Assembly (NCBI GenBank): GCA_013396635.1
Contig: WBMW01004867.1
Location: 788,373 to 852,372, forward strand
From: Penelope pileata
Taxonomy: Eukaryota > Chordata > Aves > Galliformes > Cracidae
Direction of reading: 5' to 3'
DNA length: 64,000 nt
The translations under genes and the position numbers were made by a program. The notes under the pieces were generated by a model, which had not been told where the DNA came from, ran no database searches, and saw only the letters and a list, made by a program, of their open reading frames with translations. Shown piece by piece: positions 60,905 through 64,000 of the stretch (position 1 is its first letter; the number at the start of each line of letters is the position of its first letter).

Positions 60905-61500
60905 TTATTCACTACAAATAAGGATCAGATAGCAGACTAACAAAGGTGATGAGATCTGCTACAGATCACCTAAACAAAAAAGGATGCAAATGAAGCCTTT
61001 TGCAGACAGATGAAAGAAGTCTCAAGATTGTTGGCCTTGATACTCAGAGGCAAATTTGGTCACCTTGATATCTGCTGGATGATCAGGAGAGCTCTATATA
61101 AGTGATTCAGAAGATCTCTGGCATAACTAGAAGGCAAATTTGTGACACAAGCAAGACACCATGGGGGCCATGTTTTGCTGGACTTGTTACTCCTGATCAA
61201 AGATACAGGGATTTGAAGGCTGCTGGCAGCACTGGCAGCAGTGACCATGAGATAGTGCCGTTTAAAATCATTAGAAAGAACTGAAAACATCAGAATTGCA
61301 ATGCCAGACTACAGGACAGCAACACCAAAGCTCAGCTAGAGCTGGAGCAGCAAGAGACATGAAGGACAGAACGGAATATGTCTACAAGCATATCAGCAAG
61401 AGGAAAACAAAGGAAAATGTGGGCATGCAGCTCAGTGGAGCAGGGACCTTAGTAATTAACGATTTGGAAAATACTAGGGTATTTTTTGCTGTGTTTGTTG
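60905..61500 (+). mobile_element. Decayed CR1 LINE fragment (endonuclease and following region)
   Basis: Segments match the order of the CR1 ORF2 front part as I remember it: GATATCTGCTGGATGATCAG (endonuclease region), GGCAGCAGTGACCATGAGAT, then ATGTCTACAAGCATATCAGC, then AGGAAAATGTGGGC and AACGATTTGGAAAATAC. Parts in between are deleted and stops occur in every frame. Along with 7441-7935 it is one of two fragments here from outside the usual 3' end. Boundaries are approximate. Confidence 0.65.
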
Positions 61501-61546
61501 CTGGTGAGATCTAGCATCCCAGACTACTTACAGACCCTGCCAAATA

Positions 61547-61660
61547 GGTTGCTCCAAAAGAAATGCCTCAAATATTTCCATGGAAAGTGCAACACACTAT
61601 GAAGAGCACAATAACATTATTTGATAGAGCAAATTCTCAGCTACAAAACACTTTTTCTCT
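61547..61660 (-). mobile_element. Mariner (Galluhop-like) right end, minus strand
   Basis: After TA at 61545-61546, the terminal repeat AGGTTGCTCCAAAAGAAATG begins. It continues in reverse with TTTGATAGAGCAAATTCTCA and GCTACAAAACACTTTTTC, which match the 3' part of the copy at 31191-32273. The rest of the element is missing. Confidence 0.88.
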
Positions 61661-63060
61661 GCTTTTTCATTCATTTAGCTTAGCTTTTGCTTTTCTCTCT
61701 GACATCTCCAGAAAAAAAAAAATCATTGTGCAAATGCTTTATTGGCAACTGCTTAGAGAAGAGATTCTAATCTGTGCCTCCACAGGTGAAAAGTAAGACA
61801 AAATGCAGCATTACCTATTTGTACTTGTTGGGCCAAACTGCACAAGCCCAGTAGTCAGCTGCACGTTTTTGTTTCCAGTGAACCACATGCGCGTTGGTGT
61901 GTGTTTGAAGATGCGGGTTTAGCTAGAGTTACTATGGAGAGTAAGAATTAGTAGGACACACAAAGAACAAATCTGTAAAAGGCTGGACTTTATTACTTCC
62001 AGTTGTGGAGGAATGCATCCTTCTAATGGCTGCAAGCGTTACCACATAAAATGTCCCCCTTATTCTCTCAGTCAGTGCTTTTGAAGTGCTACTGTCTATG
62101 AACACAGTAACATTTCCCCCTTGCACGTGAGATAGACTTCCTTGTTCTTGTTCATTTCCTTGATTGTAATTTGTCCCCCTGCAAAGGTGACCTCTTTCAT
62201 CTGTGAAAGACTTCTGTGAGAGAGCTTGAAGGCCTTTTATGTGATAGCTATCTTCTGTACATAGTCTCTTCTGTAGTCCAGTCTTGTTTAAGTGTTTTTA
62301 TCCTATATTTCTTCCCATTTCAGATTGGTTGGATTCTCCTGCTGTTTTCTAAACAATCAGTGATTATTCATGCATCTTCTGACATAGATGTCATTTTTTG
62401 TTCAGGGACCTCTGTTTCTTTAAACTGTTGGAACTTGGTTAGAACCACAGCACTTCAACATCTTTGATAGATGGTATTGCTTGTAGAGTCTAGAAAAGCA
62501 ATGTATTGTGAGTACTAGATGGAAGAACTGCACACACCAAGAAGTAAAACCAGATAGAGGTTTGCAGAAGAATTTCTTTAGTTTCAGCTAAAGGATGCGT
62601 AACAAACAAATATACTTGCCATTTTGATATACCAATATTGTTTGTAAGGAGGTAGAACATAAGCTATTTGTTCTAGTCAGAGAAGATAGAACCAATTAAA
62701 ACTAATAATAATTTTAAAAGTAGATTAGACATTTTCTGCTCCACAAGTGTAATCCTATCTTGATTCACTTTGAAAATTGATCTCTAACTTCAAGTCAGGA
62801 TTACTCAATGTCTTGAATATTTGCAAAAATATGGGAATCATTCACACTGTAGTCAAAGTTATTCATTGTCATATGCAAGGGCAATTGTCAGAAAGAATGT
62901 TTATGCAACCTACACAACACAACAGAGAAATGTAGGCTCATCTTACATTTTTGGAAACATAGCAGATGTTCAAATCAAAAGTACCTGTGATAACTTCAGT
63001 ACATCACGTGCTTGTACTTTGTTCACAGTAACAGGAGACATTCCAAAGTTATCTCTGTTT

Positions 63061-63079
63061 AAAAAAAAAAAAAAAAAAA
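63061..63079 (+). repeat. A19 run
   Basis: Nineteen A after CTGTTT, followed by GAAGCAATTG. There is no gene body upstream that would make it a processed pseudogene tail. Confidence 0.9.
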
Positions 63080-64000
63080 GAAGCAATTGATATGTGTGTG
63101 TATATGTGAAAGATGATTAAATTTCAGAGCTTGTTGACCAGTAAAAAATCTGATATTAAGTAATGAGGTTGTACATAGCTGCAACAATTGAAATGAGGGT
63201 CTGTATTATCCAAATTTTTTGCTCGCATCCCCGTAGTAAATGTACATATATTGTAACATTACTACATGAGTCACCTTTCATGTGAAAATGCAGAGCTGGC
63301 TGGCGTATGCACAACAGAACATTTTTGTTTACCTGTACAGCTGCATACAGGAGGGAAAAACAAAGCCAAGTCATGGTGTTAAACATATGTTAGCTATTGT
63401 ATTCACCTCTCAAATTTAGCTAGACATCAAAGTTCAAGATATCTCAGCCTTTGCTTTCAGTGAAACGAGAGTATCTTCAGATGAGAGGCAATCTTTCCAT
63501 TTATTTTATATTTCCGTGTTGCTATAAGAACTGTCATTGTTCCCACTTTTCCCTACTGTCCTTAATGATAGTGGCTATCAGACTAACCTTTAGATGCCTT
63601 CACCTGAGTTCTATAAATCTCACTAGTTTATGAAATTTTTTACTCCAACTGTAACTCTATATTGCTCTACAAATTAAATTAATAGATATCTGAAATTAAA
63701 TGAATAGATATCTGTGTGTGCTGGAGCAAAGAACCTCTGCAGCTGATAACTAGATATGAGTCCTTGTTCTGAATATGTTATTGTAGTTTATGGATTCTTT
63801 CAAGCTGCCTTAGCAGTGACATCTAGACTAGAAAATTAAACAGTGCTGTGGATCATCCCCAGGCCCTGCAGCTTTCTTGCCTGTAATGTCAAATTGTTAG
63901 AACAGTCACTGATTAACTTCTGCCTGTGCCAACTAGTATTCTTTCCAAACAATTCCTGCCTATATTTCAGGAATTAGCATGGGCTAGCAACTGGCCCCAG

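Larger units (their letters stand above)
54374..64000 (+). other. Presumed ITGBL1 intron after repeat VI (open at window end)
   Basis: Starts GTAAGC. It contains repeats listed separately (54551, 57247, 59846, 59961, 60905, 61547, 63061). The stretches 54622-56870, 57280-59840 and 61661-63060 show nothing I recognise. I could not find repeat VII. Confidence 0.75.

Noticed and set aside
63061..63079. A19 run as a processed pseudogene or SINE tail
   Set aside because: No retrocopy body or flanking direct repeat is visible upstream.
1..64000. CRISPR arrays, operons, bacterial promoters, tRNA or rRNA genes
   Set aside because: Nothing with the required repeat-spacer layout, ribosome-binding sites or RNA folds was seen. 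The sequence is vertebrate intronic DNA.

Overview
The window reads as vertebrate nuclear DNA from a bird, most likely a galliform such as chicken. It is AT-rich and intron-dominated, and carries many 5'-truncated CR1 LINEs on both strands with the typical 8-bp 3' tail (ATTCTATG/ATTCTGTG units). It also has Galluhop-like mariner elements and avian endogenous-retrovirus solo LTRs. There is no bacterial-style gene organisation. Almost all short open frames are chance or repeat-derived.

The one host gene I can support is ITGBL1 (integrin subunit beta like 1), on the + strand, seen only in part. Five coding exons lie at 38960-39106, 44751-44873, 48514-48654, 51016-51156 and 54227-54373. Each encodes one eight-cysteine integrin-type EGF repeat, has GT-AG borders and is phase 1 at both ends. 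By comparison with the human protein as I remember it, they are repeats II to VI of ten, probably exons 3-7 of 11. The first 38.9 kb is presumably the upstream intron and the last 9.6 kb the start of the next intron. I found neither the promoter, the signal-peptide exon nor repeats VII-X.

Upstream stretch (1-38959): a CR1 5'-region fragment (7441-7935), CR1 3' ends at 9852, 13409, 15985, 17601, 19869, 27534, 29649 and 34586, an (AATAG)13 microsatellite, a solo LTR nested in a CR1 with a 5-bp target duplication (18287-18678), a mariner MITE (18780-19209), and a dead mariner transposase copy (31191-32273).

Gene stretch (38960-54373): between exons 1 and 2 of the window sit an LTR, a CR1 with a 221-codon open frame, and two related LTRs in opposite orientation, the second running into a 93-base assembly gap. 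The next intron holds a perfect 16-bp hairpin about 150 bp before an exon.

Downstream stretch (54374-64000): a CR1 tail, a (TTTTC)20 tract, a decayed CR1 endonuclease-region fragment and a minus-strand mariner end.

I found no convincing new biological system. The most useful observations are the symmetric alternating exon array, the datable nested insertions, and several perfect inverted repeats not explained by known repeats.
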